Positions 4,853 to 5,799 of a DNA stretch of 5,799 nucleotides are shown one piece after another (positions within the stretch are counted from its first letter, which is position 1; every line of letters starts with the position of its first letter). Below the pieces are notes generated by a model. It saw only the letters and a program-made list of their open reading frames with translations. It made no database searches and was not told where the DNA came from. Source of the stretch: Campylobacterota bacterium (GTDB lineage Bacteria > Campylobacterota > Campylobacteria > Campylobacterales > SZUA-545); NCBI GenBank assembly GCA_003561815.1, contig PWVP01000174.1:1-5799 (forward strand), read 5' to 3'. Both the position numbers and the translations under genes were made by a program.

Positions 4853-5799
4853 TTACGCCTTTGCGAAAGCGCCCCGTTTGGGGCCGGATTTGCCACAGCA
4901 CTGCTTATATTTTTTGCCGCTGCCGCAGGGGCAGGGATCGTTTCGGGGGATCTTCTTCTCGCCTGCAGGGGTTGTACCCACCGAGCTGGCGCCAGAGGTG
5001 CTTGAAGCGGCGTGTACCATCTGCATATCCGACTGACTCTGCTGCAGGTTCTCCTTAAAGCGGCTCACCGCCGCCTCCTGCTCCGCCTCCATGCGCAGTC
5101 GCAAGCTGTGCAGCGTCCGAACGGTGCTGGTTTTGAGCCGGACGGTCATCTCCTTAAAGAGCATAAAGCTCTCTTTTTTATACTCCACCAGAGGGTCACG
5201 CTGGTTGTAGCCGCGCAGACCGATACCGGTTTTGAGGATGTCCATCTGGTAGAGGTGCTCGCGCCACAGCTCATCGAGCAGCTGGAGATAGACAATCCGC
5301 TCGATTTCGCCGCGCTGCTCGGGCTGAAGTGCGCCCATCTTCTCCTCGTAGCTGCTTTTGAGCGTCTCTATAAGCACCTCTCGAATCTGCAGCGCATCCC
5401 GATCGGCCACCTGTGATGGATCGAGCTCCAGGCGCGTCTCCTCTTTTAGCTTCTCAAGAAGCTTTTCAAGGTTATACTCCTCGCTGGGCAGCCCCTCAAG
5501 GATACCGCACTCCTCAAGCAGAAGATCCAGATAGATTTCGCGGTTCTCTTCGATCTTATCAGCGATTGAGAAGTCCTCTCGCAGCAGGTTTCGTCTAAAG
5601 CTGTAGATCTGTTTTCGCTGGGCGTTGGCCACATCGTCATACTCCAGAACATGCTTTCGCGACTCGAAGTGGAGCGACTCCACCTTTTTCTGCGCCTTCT
5701 CCACCGCGCGGGTGACCATCCCTGACTCGATATACTCCCCGTGGTCAACCCCCATGCGGGTCATGATCGCTGTGATGCGATCGCTTGCGAAGATTCGGG
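4853..5799 (-). CDS. secA: SecA preprotein translocase ATPase, C-terminal third only
   Basis: SecA is the cytoplasmic motor that drives unfolded preproteins through SecYEG. The right window edge cuts the gene, leaving 314 C-terminal codons plus two bases; more than half of the protein, including the Walker motifs, lies outside. In order (numbered from the first whole codon): 'RIFASDRI' from the end of the second nucleotide-binding domain; 'AVEKAQKKVESLHFESRKH' and 'EYDDVANAQRK' of the helical scaffold region; 'LWREHLYQMD' and 'GIGLRGYNQRDPLVEYKKE' of the two-helix-finger region; a low-complexity linker rich in Ser, Thr, Ala and Gly; and a SEC-C zinc motif with C289, C291, C300 and C301 (CxC-x8-CC), which in E. 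coli binds SecB and ribosomes. An 8-residue basic tail follows the zinc motif. The internal Met at 5762-5764 is not the start, because the family sequence continues upstream of it. The stop TAA leads directly into lolC. Confidence 0.98.
   Translation of the reverse strand, partial: RIFASDRITAIMTRMGVDHGEYIESGMVTRAVEKAQKKVESLHFESRKHVLEYDDVANAQRKQIYSFRRNLLREDFSIADKIEENREIYLDLLLEECGILEGLPSEEYNLEKLLEKLKEETRLELDPSQVADRDALQIREVLIETLKSSYEEKMGALQPEQRGEIERIVYLQLLDELWREHLYQMDILKTGIGLRGYNQRDPLVEYKKESFMLFKEMTVRLKTSTVRTLHSLRLRMEAEQEAAVSRFKENLQQSQSDMQMVHAASSTSGASSVGTTPAGEKKIPRNDPCPCGSGKKYKQCCGKSGPKRGAFAKA
4858..4861 (-). promoter_or_regulatory. Ribosome binding site for lolC inside the end of secA
   Basis: On the minus strand AAGG within the last secA codons (Lys-Ala) is followed by 8 nt containing the secA TAA and then the TTG start of lolC. 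It supports TTG at 4849 as the start. Its position fits termination-reinitiation coupling between secA and lolC. Confidence 0.5.

Noticed and set aside
4904..4909. TATAAG on the minus strand as an internal lolC promoter
   Set aside because: It is produced by the conserved SEC-C codons (Lys-Lys-Tyr-Lys), has no -35 element, and secA-lolC spacing already implies co-transcription.
4910..4915. T-run on the plus strand as a terminator
   Set aside because: No stem precedes it on that strand, no plus-strand gene ends nearby, and it is the complement of Lys codons in the SecA zinc motif.
4448..5005. 185-codon plus-strand open frame crossing the secA-lolC junction
   Set aside because: Fully antisense to two well-recognised genes; His-, Lys- and Gly-rich with no family resemblance and no good ribosome binding site seen.
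5012..5416. 134-codon plus-strand open frame
   Set aside because: Antisense to conserved SecA sequence; a shadow frame.
4853..5764. A separate 303-residue SecA-like protein starting at the Met codon 5762-5764
   Set aside because: The frame stays open to the window edge and encodes conserved SecA residues (RIFASDRI) upstream of that Met, so the gene is simply cut by the window.

Overview
The window (GC in the mid-50s percent by eye) is almost entirely coding and holds four cell-envelope genes. It contains no tRNA, rRNA, mobile element or CRISPR array. The best guess for the host is a GC-rich member of the Campylobacterota, for example something near Hydrogenimonas, Nitratifractor or Sulfurovum. 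Three things support this: a secA gene followed directly by a LolC/E-family permease, an order I remember from Campylobacter; an MltG with the 'MDGTLNYG' motif where gammaproteobacteria have a 'TDPTVIYG'-like motif; and a large AsmA/YhdP-like protein with a 'GYILLGDD' C-terminal signature. The phylum is an inference and the genus cannot be fixed from this sequence.

Layout, left to right. Positions 1-921 on the minus strand are mltG, a membrane-anchored lytic transglycosylase, cut at its 3' end by the window edge. Positions 860-3640 on the plus strand encode a 926-residue AsmA/YhdP-like (DUF3971-type) protein with one N-terminal membrane anchor and a long periplasmic part. Positions 3644-4849 on the minus strand are a LolC/LolF-type lipoprotein-release permease. 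Positions 4853-5799 on the minus strand are the C-terminal third of secA, cut at its 5' end by the window edge.

The junctions are very tight. mltG and the AsmA-like gene are divergent, and their 5' coding ends overlap by 62 bp. Each gene's membrane-anchor codons therefore lie on the opposite strand of the other's, with the wobble positions in register. The AsmA-like gene and lolC are convergent, with 3 bp between their stop codons. secA and lolC are co-directional and in the same frame, with one codon between the secA TAA and the lolC TTG start, so they almost certainly form an operon with coupled translation.

Functionally, the four products cover protein export (SecA), lipoprotein release toward the outer membrane (LolC), probable phospholipid or envelope-lipid transport (AsmA/YhdP-like) and control of peptidoglycan strand length (MltG). 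This looks like core, vertically inherited chromosome rather than an accessory island. The unusual signals are in how the genes are packed, not in an unknown gene system.
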